Assembly (NCBI GenBank): GCA_050297535.1
Contig: JBNKSV010000006.1
Location: forward strand, 1 to 64,000
DNA length: 64,000 nucleotides
Direction of reading: 5' to 3'
From: JAAGZL01 sp050297535
GTDB taxonomy: Bacteria > Pseudomonadota > Gammaproteobacteria > Chromatiales > Chromatiaceae
Positions 34,823-43,619 of this stretch are shown here, piece after piece. The notes under the pieces were generated by a model. The model was not told the DNA's origin and searched no databases. It saw only the letters and a list, made by a program, of their open reading frames with translations. Position 1 is the first letter of the stretch. Each line of letters opens with the position of its first letter. Position numbers and translations under genes: made by a program.

Positions 34823-35359
34823 CTAGAACTGTAACCCGGCATGGCGCCCGTCCTGATGCAACCCGCGAATCCTGTTTATAGAGTGCAAAACCATACCCAT
34901 CCCGCTTATGGCCATAGATACAAAGGCTATAGGAATCATTGACTTAATAGCCCAGCGATAGAGCAACCCCCCCGGGTCACCAGACCGCTCAGACAGGCTC
35001 CAGGACTCCGCCACAAAATCCAGACCATAGTAAAAAACCAATAAGGTAAACGGCAGCAGAAAGATGATGCAGCCTAAGAGATCGATCCAACCCTGGCTTT
35101 TAGCGCTCAACCCCTCATAGATGATATCCACTCGTACATGGCCGTCGTGGCGTATGGCATACGAGACACCCAACAGGAATATGGTGGCGTACAGATGCCA
35201 CTCCAACTCCTGCATACCGATCGAGACATCGTTGAACACATAGCGCATGATGACATCGAAAAAAACATTGAGAAGAAGAGCAATCAACAAGGCACCAGCG
35301 ATCTTTCCCAGCAAGTCAGAAAAACCGTTAATCCATTGTTCTAGCTTCAGCAGAAACAT
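34823..35359 (-). CDS. dctQ: TRAP transporter small permease (DctQ)
   Basis: A 178-residue protein with four membrane helices (about 15-38, 50-70, 90-112 and 135-158) and the DctQ signature LEWHLYATIFLLGVSYAIRH. It scaffolds the large permease. It lies between dctP and dctM; a strong hairpin separates it from dctP. Confidence 0.9.
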   Translation of the reverse strand: MFLLKLEQWINGFSDLLGKIAGALLIALLLNVFFDVIMRYVFNDVSIGMQELEWHLYATIFLLGVSYAIRHDGHVRVDIIYEGLSAKSQGWIDLLGCIIFLLPFTLLVFYYGLDFVAESWSLSERSGDPGGLLYRWAIKSMIPIAFVSMAISGMGMVLHSINRIRGLHQDGRHAGLQF

Positions 35360-35376
35360 CTATCGCCCCCGATAAA

Positions 35377-35402
35377 GACCGGCAGCCTTCTGGCTGCCGG
35401 TC
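35377..35402 (-). terminator. Intercistronic hairpin between dctP and dctQ
   Basis: GACCGGCAGCC and GGCTGCCGGTC form a perfect 11-bp stem with a 4-base loop, followed on the minus strand by TTTATC. It lies inside the TRAP operon directly after dctP. Such hairpins often cause partial termination or protect the upstream mRNA, giving more binding protein than permease. Confidence 0.7.
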
Positions 35403-35416
35403 ATCTCTAACAAATC

Positions 35417-36493
35417 CTATTGACTGTCCAGGTACGCCTTATCCGATATATCGGTCCAGACCCGCGCCTTCTTCATGTACGCGGCCTGGGAGTCGATGAT
35501 CTCCTTGGCCAAAGGATCATCCTTAGAACGCTCCGCCAACAGCTCTGCATTGGCCTTACGCATGGCGTCCATCACCTCTTTTGGAAAGGTCTTGACCTTG
35601 ATGTTCGGATACTCGCTCTTCATCTTATCCCAATTCACACCGCTAAGATGATACGACTCGATATACATATCATAGGCTGCCAGACGCATGGCCACGCGCA
35701 GAATCTCCTGCAGATCAGCAGGCAACTTATCCCATGATTTCTTGTTGATCAGAAACTGCAACTCAGTGGCAGGCTCATGCCAGCCAGTGTAGTAGTAGGG
35801 TGCAATCTTATGAAAGCCCATACGCAGATCAAGAGAAGGTCCCACCCACTCCAAAGCATCTATAGTGCGGCGTTCCAAGGCAGTATACAGTTCGCCTGGA
35901 GGGATATTGGTTGGCTTGGCCCCTACCTTGGCAAACACCTCTCCAGCAAAGCCTGGTATACGCATCTTCAACCCCTGCAGATCGGCCACAGAGTTGATCT
36001 CCTTCTGAAACCAACCACCCATCTGGTTACTGGTATTTCCGCCAGGGAAGGACAAGATACCGTATTTGTCATACACCTTCTGCATCAGCTCCATGCCGCC
36101 GCCAAAGTAGAACCAGCCGTACTGTTCCGGCGCGATCATGCCGAAAGGCATAGAGGTGAAAAACAGCGTATTCGGGTCCTTACCCTTCCAGTAGTAAGAG
36201 GCTGAATGCCCCATATCATACTGACCGGCGCGCACCATATCGAATATACCCAGAGGCGCCTTATGCTTATTCCTGGAGTCTATGGTGATGATAAGCCGCC
36301 CGTTAGACATGGTCTTTACCGTCTTGGCCAGATTCTGCGTGGCATCACCAAAGATAGGAAAATTTGGAGGCCAGGTCTCGGCCAGTTTCAGGCGATAAAC
36401 CTTGTCGGCGGAAAAGGCAGGATTGACCAGAACAAAGGTGCATACCGCCGCCAGAATCAGTTTCATGGAAAACTTGGATTTAAACATATTCAC
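35417..36493 (-). CDS. dctP: TRAP transporter substrate-binding protein (DctP/TakP type)
   Basis: A 358-residue periplasmic binding protein with a signal peptide (KLILAAVCTFVLVNPAFSA). The mature part has TRAP family features: LAETWPPNFPIFGDATQNLA, the selectivity region LKMRIPGFAGEVFAKVGA and IDALEWVGPSLDLRMGFHKI. The EWVGP and YYYTGWHEPATELQF wording is that of the subgroup with TakP (2-oxoacids) and pyroglutamate-binding DctP proteins of Bordetella. It lies 192 bases downstream of a 5-oxoprolinase gene on the same strand, so 5-oxoproline is a reasonable candidate ligand. Confidence 0.88.
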   Translation of the reverse strand: MNMFKSKFSMKLILAAVCTFVLVNPAFSADKVYRLKLAETWPPNFPIFGDATQNLAKTVKTMSNGRLIITIDSRNKHKAPLGIFDMVRAGQYDMGHSASYYWKGKDPNTLFFTSMPFGMIAPEQYGWFYFGGGMELMQKVYDKYGILSFPGGNTSNQMGGWFQKEINSVADLQGLKMRIPGFAGEVFAKVGAKPTNIPPGELYTALERRTIDALEWVGPSLDLRMGFHKIAPYYYTGWHEPATELQFLINKKSWDKLPADLQEILRVAMRLAAYDMYIESYHLSGVNWDKMKSEYPNIKVKTFPKEVMDAMRKANAELLAERSKDDPLAKEIIDSQAAYMKKARVWTDISDKAYLDSQ

Positions 36494-36685
36494 TTATCCT
36501 CTTGTGGTTGTTTATTGGCGATGGGTCGGTACTCAGCAATAGCATCATTCAGGATATAGCAGATAGTGATGTTATTCCCTGCTGACCGAATGATTCTAAC
36601 ATCATTTTTGGTATTTTCAGGTTTAACCTATTGTCATAGCTTCTTCTGGGCAATATATGCATTAATGGCCAGCAGGGGTGGCATC

Positions 36686-39600
36686 CTATCTGCCATACCC
36701 CCCTCCTCCAGGTGTCTCTATGACCATCACGTCTCCAGCATCTACCTGCACCTGTGCTTGGGCGGAAAACTCGGTGCGCCGCCCATCCTGATGCAGAAGA
36801 TAGTTGCGCCCCGGTTGCCCCGGCGCTCCGCCTTGCATACCGTAAGGTGGCACCACGCGGTGACCGGCCAGTATATTGGCCTGCATGGTTTCAAGAAATC
36901 TAAGTCTGCGGATGACGCCATTACCTCCGCTGTGTCCACCATTCCCTCCTGAGCCACGGCGAATGGAGAACTGCTCCAGTCGCACCGGGAAACGCCACTC
37001 TAGCACCTCGGGGTCGGTCAGCCTGGAGTTGGTCATGTGGGTATGCACTGCGTCGGCACCGTCCTGATTCGCCGTGGCGCCGGAACCGCCGCAGATGGTC
37101 TCATAATATTGATGCTCTGCATTTCCCCAGGTGAAGTTGTTCATGGTCCCCTGAGAGGCGGCGGCCACACCTAAGGCGCCCAGTAGACTGTCCACGATCA
37201 CCTGCGAGGTCTCTACATTACCGGCCACCACTGCAGCTGGATAGGACGGATGCAGCATAGAGTCTTCAGGAAGGATGATGTTGAGCGGTCGCAAACAGCC
37301 CTCATTCAACGGTATATCGTCCGCCACCAGACAACGGAACACATACAGGACAGCGGCCCGACAGATCGCCCGCGGGGCATTATAGTTACCAGGGTGTTGG
37401 GGGCTGGTGCCGGTGAAGTCGATAGTCGCGCTCCTCTCTGATCTATTCATGCTGATCTTCACGCACACCTTATTGCCATCATCCATCTGATAACAGAACT
37501 CGCCATCATGCAGCACCTCCAGCACCCGCCGCACCGACTCTTCCGCATTGGCCTGCACATGCTGCATGTAGGCCTGCACCACATCGGCCCCAAACTGCTC
37601 CACCGCGCGCAGCAATTCCTGCATACCCTTTTCACAGGCGGCAAGCTGGGCCTTGAGATCGGCCATGTTATAGTCGATGTTGCGCGCTGGATATGGGCCA
37701 GAGGCGAGTAACTGCCGCAGCTCCTGCTCCAACATCCGGCCACCGTCCACCAGCTTTATGTTATCTATCAGCACCCCTTCCTGCTCTACATGACTGGAGT
37801 CAGACGGCATGGAACCAGGGGTCACGCCACCAATGTCTGCGTGGTGGCCGCGAGCCGCCACGTAGAACAGTGGCTGCGTCTCATCTGCATGGAACACCGG
37901 CTTCACCACGGTTATATCCGGCAGATGGGTGCCGCCGGCGTATGGATTATTCAGGATATAGGCGTCCCCACGCCGCATGTTACCTGAGTATTTGGCCATG
38001 ACCGCCTTTATGCTCTCGCCCATAGAACCGAGATGCACCGGGATATGGGGTGCGTTGGCGATGAGATCGCCAGCTTGGTCAAACAGGGCGCAGGAGAAAT
38101 CTTTACGCTCCTTGATGTTGACCGAGACCGAGGTGTTCTCCAGCACCATGCCCATCTGATCGGCGATAGACATGAACAGGTTGTTGAATATCTCCAGCAT
38201 AACCGGATCGACGGCGGTGCCGATCGCTACCCGCTCCGGCAGCGGCTGGTAGCGTTCCAACACGATCTCGCTACGCGGGGTAAGCCGTGCCCGCCAACCG
38301 GGTTCTATGACTATGGTGCCGGTCGTCTCGACGATGATCCCCGGGCCAGTGATCTCCTGCCCCACAGCCAGTTGCTCGCGCCGGTAAAAGGGGGTCTGTA
38401 ACGGTACATCATTCATAACCACCTCGTGGCTTGCGTAGGAACCATGAACTGTCATCTCAGCGCCGCGCCCGAACTCCACGGGCGGCGCCTCAGACCACCC
38501 TATCGCTTCCACCTGCAGGGCGGCGACGATGATCTCTTTGTCAGGATCGATGAAACCGAAACGCTGCTTATGTTGCAGGTTAAATTGCGCGGTCATTGCA
38601 TCGGCAGTGGCCAAATCAAGCAACAGGGAGCTATCCGCCCCGGCATAGCGCAGATGCGCCCTCTGCTCGCTGCGTATCTGCCCCTGCCCTACCCCCTGGG
38701 CGCACAGTTCCTCTTCTGCGGCGACCTGGAGCTCCCCGGCCAGCTTTTGCAGTTGTGCAACCAGATCATCCCTCAGGGTCCGCTCTATACCCCTGCTCAT
38801 GATCACCCGCTGGTCAGCCAATCCCATGCCATAGGCGGAGAGCACCCCAGCCAAGGGATGCAGATAGATACGCTTCATCCCCAGGGCATCCGCCACCAGA
38901 CAGGCATGTTGTCCCCCGGCGCCGCCGAAACAACAGAGGGTATACGCGGTGACATCGTAGCCTCGTTGGATCGAGATGCTCTTAATGGCATTGGCCATGT
39001 TCTCCACCGCAATGGCAAGAAAACCTGCCGCCACCTGTCGCGGCGTGCGGCAGACGCCAGTGGCCGTCTCAATCTCTTCGGCCAGCTCGGTGAAGAGTTG
39101 CGTCACAACATCCTTATCCAGGGCTTGATCCCCATTTGGACCGAAGATCTTTGGAAAATGATCCGGCTGCAACTTGCCCAACATCAGGTTACAGTCGGTA
39201 ACGGTGAGGGGACCACCATTACGATAACTAGCGGGACCAGGATCGGCCCCGGCCGAGTCTGGACCAACCCTAAAACGAGCCCCATCGAACTGCAAAACAG
39301 AACCACCACCAGCAGCCACGGTATGGATCTGCATCATGGGCGCACGCATACGCACCCCTGCTACCTCGGTCTCGAATACCCGCTCGTACTCCCCTGCGTA
39401 GTGGCTGACGTCCGTAGAGGTTCCCCCCATGTCGAAACCGATCAGTTTGCTATAACCGGCAACTGCGGCCGTCTTCACCATACCCACCACTCCACCTGCC
39501 GGACCGGAGAGGATGGCATCCTTGCCATGAAAGAATTTCGCATCGGCCAACCCGCCATTAGACTGCATGAACATCAAACGTCTGCTGCTTCCCTCCATAC

Positions 39601-40324
39601 CTACCAGCGCGGAAGCGACCCGACCCACATATCGATTCAGGATGGGCGAGAGATAGGCATCCACCAGGGTGGTGTCGCCACGCGCCACTAGTTTGATCAG
39701 GGGACTTACCTGTGAGCTTACGGAGACCTGGGTAAAACCTACTTCCCTGGCGATGGTCGCCAGCGCCTCTTCATGTTGCGGATAGCGGTATCCATGCATA
39801 CACAGGATTGCCACCGCACGCAGACCACTGGCATGATACTGGCGCATACCGGCCTCTGCCTTGGCGCGGTCCAGCGGCTTGACTATCTCGCCCCTGGCCC
39901 CGATACGCTCCTCCACCTCCAACACCTCTGCATACATCATCTCCGGGAGCTGTATATCCAGGGCAAACAGTTGCGGCCGGTTTTGATAGCCGATTCGCAG
40001 GGCATCGGCAAACCCCTTAGTGATTACCAGCAAGGTTGGCTCACCTTGCCGCTCCAGCAAGGCGTTTGTGGCCACGGTGGTGCCCATCTTAACGTTGGCG
40101 ATCTTATCTGTAGGGATAGGTGCGCAAACGGCCACGCCCAAGATACGCCGAATGCCCTCTATGGCGGCATCGCTGTATCTTTCCGGGTTCTCAGACAGGA
40201 GCTTTTCCGTCAACACCTCCCCACGCGGGGAACACGCAACAATATCTGTGAAGGTGCCGCCACGATCTATCCAGAACTGCCATCTAGGGCAGGTGCTTTG
40301 TTCGTTATCAGCAGCAAAAGACAT
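36686..40324 (-). CDS. 5-oxoprolinase / hydantoinase A-B fusion
   Basis: A 1212-residue enzyme combining a HyuA-type half and a HyuB-type half in one chain. The first half has the ATP-binding motifs IDRGGTFTDI near the N-terminus and GFDMGGTSTDVSHY near residue 300. The second begins near residue 710 and has VNIKERKDFSCALFDQAGDL and IPVHLGSMGESI. Fused single-chain forms are typical of ATP-dependent 5-oxoprolinase (OPLAH, about 1290 residues), which opens 5-oxoproline to glutamate; hydantoinase or other N-ring hydrolase activity is the alternative. It precedes the TRAP genes on the same strand. Confidence 0.85.
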   Translation of the reverse strand: MSFAADNEQSTCPRWQFWIDRGGTFTDIVACSPRGEVLTEKLLSENPERYSDAAIEGIRRILGVAVCAPIPTDKIANVKMGTTVATNALLERQGEPTLLVITKGFADALRIGYQNRPQLFALDIQLPEMMYAEVLEVEERIGARGEIVKPLDRAKAEAGMRQYHASGLRAVAILCMHGYRYPQHEEALATIAREVGFTQVSVSSQVSPLIKLVARGDTTLVDAYLSPILNRYVGRVASALVGMEGSSRRLMFMQSNGGLADAKFFHGKDAILSGPAGGVVGMVKTAAVAGYSKLIGFDMGGTSTDVSHYAGEYERVFETEVAGVRMRAPMMQIHTVAAGGGSVLQFDGARFRVGPDSAGADPGPASYRNGGPLTVTDCNLMLGKLQPDHFPKIFGPNGDQALDKDVVTQLFTELAEEIETATGVCRTPRQVAAGFLAIAVENMANAIKSISIQRGYDVTAYTLCCFGGAGGQHACLVADALGMKRIYLHPLAGVLSAYGMGLADQRVIMSRGIERTLRDDLVAQLQKLAGELQVAAEEELCAQGVGQGQIRSEQRAHLRYAGADSSLLLDLATADAMTAQFNLQHKQRFGFIDPDKEIIVAALQVEAIGWSEAPPVEFGRGAEMTVHGSYASHEVVMNDVPLQTPFYRREQLAVGQEITGPGIIVETTGTIVIEPGWRARLTPRSEIVLERYQPLPERVAIGTAVDPVMLEIFNNLFMSIADQMGMVLENTSVSVNIKERKDFSCALFDQAGDLIANAPHIPVHLGSMGESIKAVMAKYSGNMRRGDAYILNNPYAGGTHLPDITVVKPVFHADETQPLFYVAARGHHADIGGVTPGSMPSDSSHVEQEGVLIDNIKLVDGGRMLEQELRQLLASGPYPARNIDYNMADLKAQLAACEKGMQELLRAVEQFGADVVQAYMQHVQANAEESVRRVLEVLHDGEFCYQMDDGNKVCVKISMNRSERSATIDFTGTSPQHPGNYNAPRAICRAAVLYVFRCLVADDIPLNEGCLRPLNIILPEDSMLHPSYPAAVVAGNVETSQVIVDSLLGALGVAAASQGTMNNFTWGNAEHQYYETICGGSGATANQDGADAVHTHMTNSRLTDPEVLEWRFPVRLEQFSIRRGSGGNGGHSGGNGVIRRLRFLETMQANILAGHRVVPPYGMQGGAPGQPGRNYLLHQDGRRTEFSAQAQVQVDAGDVMVIETPGGGGYGR

Positions 40325-40494
40325 ATTTTTTCATCACGTTAAGTAATTTTAATCCCACGCATGCGCCTAATTAATAAAAACCCGGGAAAGGCCTTCCCAT
40401 TTAACCAGCTTTTTTCCTGAAATGAGACGTGTGGACTAGTAAAACAATTACACAATTACATACTAAAAGTAGGGTACTTGGTGATTTATGCACT

Positions 40495-41061
40495 ATGAAC
40501 ATCAGCGCACTACAGCTACAACGGAACTATGTATCACCGACATATGCCGCGACTAAGGATAGGGAAGCCGGTTCGTCAGAACAACCAAAAAATGCATCGC
40601 AAGATGCGAACCTTGACGAAACGGAGCTAAGGGACATACAACAGCTAAAGGCACGCGATCGGGAGGTACGGGCTCATGAGGCGGCGCACATAGCGGCCGG
40701 TGGTTCGATTGTGCGCAGCGGAGCCAAGTTAACCTATGCGCGTGGTCCGGATGGGGTGTTATATGCGATCGGCGGTGAGGTATCAATAGATACATCCAAG
40801 GCCAACACACCAGAGACCACCCTGGCCAAGGCGGAAAAGATACGCCGAGCCGCCCTTGCCCCGGCAAAACCATCTTCCCAGGACCGAGCCGTAGCGGCCA
40901 GGGCCGCACGAATGGCCATGCAGGCAAGGCAGGAGATTCTTGTCCAGCAACAGTCGGAAGAACAAACCAGGGCTTGGTCCTCTAGGGCCATTGACAGCTA
41001 TACAAGCACCGGCAGTACATTAGAAACACCGAGCAACGGTAATATTGATGAACTGATCTGA
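40495..41061 (+). CDS. SprA-related putative metalloprotease
   Basis: A 188-residue soluble protein. The central block (LKARDREVRAHEAAHIAAGG, then GAKLTYARGPDGVLYAIGGE) matches the SprA-related family of putative metalloproteases, with an HExxH-type zinc motif (HEAAH). The region after it is Ala-rich and helical. ATG 40495 is preferred over an upstream start at 40429 because GGTGA lies about 10 bases before it and the upstream codons are not protein-like. It is divergent from the 5-oxoprolinase. Biological role unknown. Confidence 0.75.
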   Translation: MNISALQLQRNYVSPTYAATKDREAGSSEQPKNASQDANLDETELRDIQQLKARDREVRAHEAAHIAAGGSIVRSGAKLTYARGPDGVLYAIGGEVSIDTSKANTPETTLAKAEKIRRAALAPAKPSSQDRAVAARAARMAMQARQEILVQQQSEEQTRAWSSRAIDSYTSTGSTLETPSNGNIDELI

Positions 41062-41207
41062 AGTTACGCGAAAGGCCGTCCATGACGGAGCCGAGATTCA
41101 CTAATCCTAACCAAGCGAAAACTGTACTACACTCTGATTTAATAAATGTTCTCATATAGGGTGTGCTTTCCCTATGCTAGAGATAAAACAAAACCGTGCC
41201 ATAAAGA

Positions 41208-41882
41208 ATGGCGATAATCAGGCAGCGAATCTTTTTATATATGACAGACAATCAACTCAAATTAACTATCGGGGCCTCACTGGAACTAGACTCTCTATCC
41301 GATGTCGCTTTGAATGATCTGCAGGCGGAACTTATAGGTTACACCCACGGCCAAGGCCTGATAATCTCTCGCCCCCAAAAAGATGGTATTCCCGTGCTGG
41401 TCAATTCTGGAGAAAGATTCATCGTAGGCATAAAACAGGATGGAGATGACGTCTGCTTTGAAACAGATGTAGTGGCAATATTAAACGACCCCTACCCCCA
41501 TCTTCATATTACTTACCCTGCTAACGTCCGTACCGGTTCTATCCGCAAAAGCAGCCGGGTTCCGGCCGCACCAGCGAATATTCAACTGGTCACAGATGGA
41601 GCCATTGACGATACGCCCATATCTATTATGAACGTAAGCTGTTCTGGAGCCTGTCTAGTGTCAGACCGACGACTAGGCACAGTGGACGATATGTTCCAAA
41701 TCAACTTTCATATGGAAGGCGACGAACCGGATGTCGCCTTTACATGCATGATCAGACACGTACACGAAATAGATGAAAACAACCAGACCAGGTTCAGTCA
41801 CGGCGTGTTTTTTATAGGCATGGATGCTGAAGAACAACTCTTTCTTTGGAAATACTTCCAGAGAAGCTCGGCTATGCAGTAA
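41208..41882 (+). CDS. YcgR-like PilZ domain protein (flagellar brake type)
   Basis: A 224-residue protein with an N-terminal YcgR-like domain (about 20-105, ELIGYTHGQGLIISRPQ) and a C-terminal PilZ domain (about 115-220) with the cyclic-di-GMP motifs RKSSRVP and NVSCSGACL. This is the layout of YcgR/FlgZ, which slow flagellar rotation when cyclic-di-GMP is high. The start is uncertain: ATG 41208 or ATG 41241 (MTDNQLKL), neither with a clear ribosome-binding site. It is away from the flagellar block. Confidence 0.83.
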   Translation: MAIIRQRIFLYMTDNQLKLTIGASLELDSLSDVALNDLQAELIGYTHGQGLIISRPQKDGIPVLVNSGERFIVGIKQDGDDVCFETDVVAILNDPYPHLHITYPANVRTGSIRKSSRVPAAPANIQLVTDGAIDDTPISIMNVSCSGACLVSDRRLGTVDDMFQINFHMEGDEPDVAFTCMIRHVHEIDENNQTRFSHGVFFIGMDAEEQLFLWKYFQRSSAMQ

Positions 41883-41902
41883 TAGCCAGGGTCCAGATTG
41901 CG

Positions 41903-42394
41903 TTAATTAAACAATCTTTCCGCAATCGCCAACGGACCTTTGAAGTGACCAGCCAAAACAGCAGGATCAACCTGATCCCTCAGCATTATCCTGGTGTTTT
42001 CCTTCCCATACTTTTTCACTAAATGATACAACTTCTTGGCATTGCCTGGATGTAGCCTTACACAGCCATGCGAGGCAGGACGCCCCAACTGGCGGATCTG
42101 GTTGGTTCCATGGATGGCATAACCACCATTGAAAAAGACCGAATAAGGCATAGGGGCATTATCATACTTCTTGGAGCGATGCATACGGGTTATCCACAAA
42201 GGACGATAATCCCCCCTAGGGGTAGAGTAGCCTTCGCGTGCCGAAGATATCTTCCATACATATTTCTTATGGCCTTCAACATAGACCGTCATCTTTTGTT
42301 CTGAGATGTCGACCGTAACGTCCACATTATCAGCAGTCGCTGTTACTGTAACCGACCAGAGCATAAATCCAATTAAGAGACTATAAGCGCGCAT
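41903..42394 (-). CDS. L,D-transpeptidase (YkuD domain)
   Basis: A 163-residue exported enzyme with a signal peptide (LIGFMLWSVTVTATA) and a single YkuD domain. The catalytic motif is complete: YAIHGTNQIRQLGRPASHGC followed by VRLHPGNAKKLYHL, with the active cysteine in SHGCVR. Such enzymes make 3-3 cross-links in peptidoglycan or attach lipoprotein to it. It has no LysM or other binding domain, so it is a minimal form. It converges on the PilZ gene with a 20-base gap. Confidence 0.9.
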   Translation of the reverse strand: MRAYSLLIGFMLWSVTVTATADNVDVTVDISEQKMTVYVEGHKKYVWKISSAREGYSTPRGDYRPLWITRMHRSKKYDNAPMPYSVFFNGGYAIHGTNQIRQLGRPASHGCVRLHPGNAKKLYHLVKKYGKENTRIMLRDQVDPAVLAGHFKGPLAIAERLFN

Positions 42395-42505
42395 TTTTTA
42401 TCCCATCTTTTTCTCTATACCCGTGCCTATTCATTTCCCCGCACAAGGCATACAACCCTAATTTAACCGCAAAACTCTTAATATCCGCAGAGTTAGCAAG
42501 GCGAC

Positions 42506-42657
42506 GGCATTATATATGCTTTACTAGATAATGCCACAGCCAAACCACAAGAATTTCTGGGAATAATCTGCGATTACCGTTCATGGTATCGGTCAATCCG
42601 TCAGATTCTTAACTTTTTATGAAAAACCACCATCATGGACGTGTAGCTTATATGCCC
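42506..42657 (+). ncRNA. Candidate small RNA or leader ending at an orphan terminator
   Basis: Between the divergent L,D-transpeptidase and DUF6763 genes a strong plus-strand terminator (42658-42688) has no protein gene before it. The interval contains an 8-bp inverted repeat GGCATTAT (42506-42513) with ATAATGCC (42528-42535) but no reading frame of note. Either a short RNA ends here, or this is an attenuated leader of the DUF6763 gene 108 bases further on. The 5' end is not defined. Confidence 0.35.
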
Positions 42658-42688
42658 AAATGCCTTGCGGTCATACGAGGCATTTTTT
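42658..42688 (+). terminator. Orphan intrinsic terminator
   Basis: AAATGCCT (42658-42665) pairs with AGGCATTT (42678-42685), and the T run continues to 42688 (six T in all). This is a textbook terminator on the plus strand, yet the only upstream gene points the other way. Confidence 0.75.
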
Positions 42689-42795
42689 CCCTCGAAAAAC
42701 CATAACGGATTTCCAGACAATGTATATACTCAAAAAGTACGGGAACCACTGTCTTATGGATAGATCTGTTCAACTGTCGTTGCGGGAGTAAAGCT

Positions 42796-43173
42796 ATGGC
42801 TACGGATTCAGACCCCATCGTAAATTCTTGGTATAAACATCTGGATAAAGGTCAGCCCTTTCAGGTTGTTGCTGTAGATGAAAATGGATTCCAGATTGAG
42901 ATTCAGTATATTGACGGTGACGTAGAAGAGATTGACATTGATGATTGGTATTTTATGGATCTGGAGCAAATAGTGTCTCCAGAGGACATAGCTGGGGCGC
43001 TTGATGTCTCTGAGCCAGATGACATGATGTCCGTGGTTGCAGGCGCAGGCTATGCTGATTGGGACTCCGAACAGGGGCTGAACGGATTTGATGACCAGGA
43101 TTTTTCTGAAGGTATGACTGAATTCAGCCTGGAGGATGAGGCCAGTTACGAAGAGACCTGGGATGAAATGTAA
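42796..43173 (+). CDS. DUF6763 acidic small protein
   Basis: A 125-residue, strongly acidic soluble protein. The first half (VNSWYKHLDKGQPFQVVAVD, IEIQYIDGDVEEIDIDDWY) matches the DUF6763 family of gammaproteobacteria, small proteins of unknown function with a conserved WY-x-x-LDKG opening. The second half is a low-complexity acidic tail ending ETWDEM. GGGAG lies 8 bases before the ATG. A stem-loop follows. No function is assigned. Confidence 0.75.
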   Translation: MATDSDPIVNSWYKHLDKGQPFQVVAVDENGFQIEIQYIDGDVEEIDIDDWYFMDLEQIVSPEDIAGALDVSEPDDMMSVVAGAGYADWDSEQGLNGFDDQDFSEGMTEFSLEDEASYEETWDEM

Positions 43174-43224
43174 AAACACTTCTAATTCAAGGCGTTAAGC
43201 AGAGCACAAACCACACCCACACCT

Positions 43225-43272
43225 TAGGGAAGGCCTTCATTATCACACCCAGTGATCTTCAGACCTTCCCTA
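43225..43272 (+). terminator. Stem-loop after the DUF6763 gene
   Basis: TAGGGAAGG (43225-43233) and CCTTCCCTA (43264-43272) pair perfectly around a loop that itself contains ATCAC/GTGAT. There is no T run after it, so termination strength is uncertain. The following AT-rich stretch to 43619 shows no gene or promoter I can support. Confidence 0.5.
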
Positions 43273-43619
43273 TAATTTGATAAATAGCAACAATCTATAA
43301 ATTAGTCAGATGGTACTTACACAAATAAGATAATATTTCCTAAAGGTACACAGAAACCTGCCGCCAAATAGATACTTGAGACTAGTCTCAGGGGTGTTGC
43401 GGCCTATATATAATATAAAAAAACAAAGAGTTATTGGCCAAAGACCTATGTAAACCCAGAATAAACAATTTCTATCCGGATCTTGAATACGGTGTATAGT
43501 GATATTAGATAAAAAAAAGCAATCGCAAACATTACAGATACCAGACGTACCCTTGAGCCCTAAAAATAGACGCCTCATTAATTACGCCATAGCACCTACG
43601 GCCACCGCGGATATCTGTC

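Noticed and set aside
38426..39691. A 421-codon plus-strand open frame inside the 5-oxoprolinase gene
   Set aside because: It lies wholly antisense to a gene with clear family motifs, and its translation is rich in His, Gln and Pro in the way of shadow frames.
43306..43578. A 90-codon minus-strand open frame in an AT-rich gap
   Set aside because: No start signal, no neighbours in operon order and no family pattern. The composition looks like translated AT-rich DNA with random hydrophobic runs.
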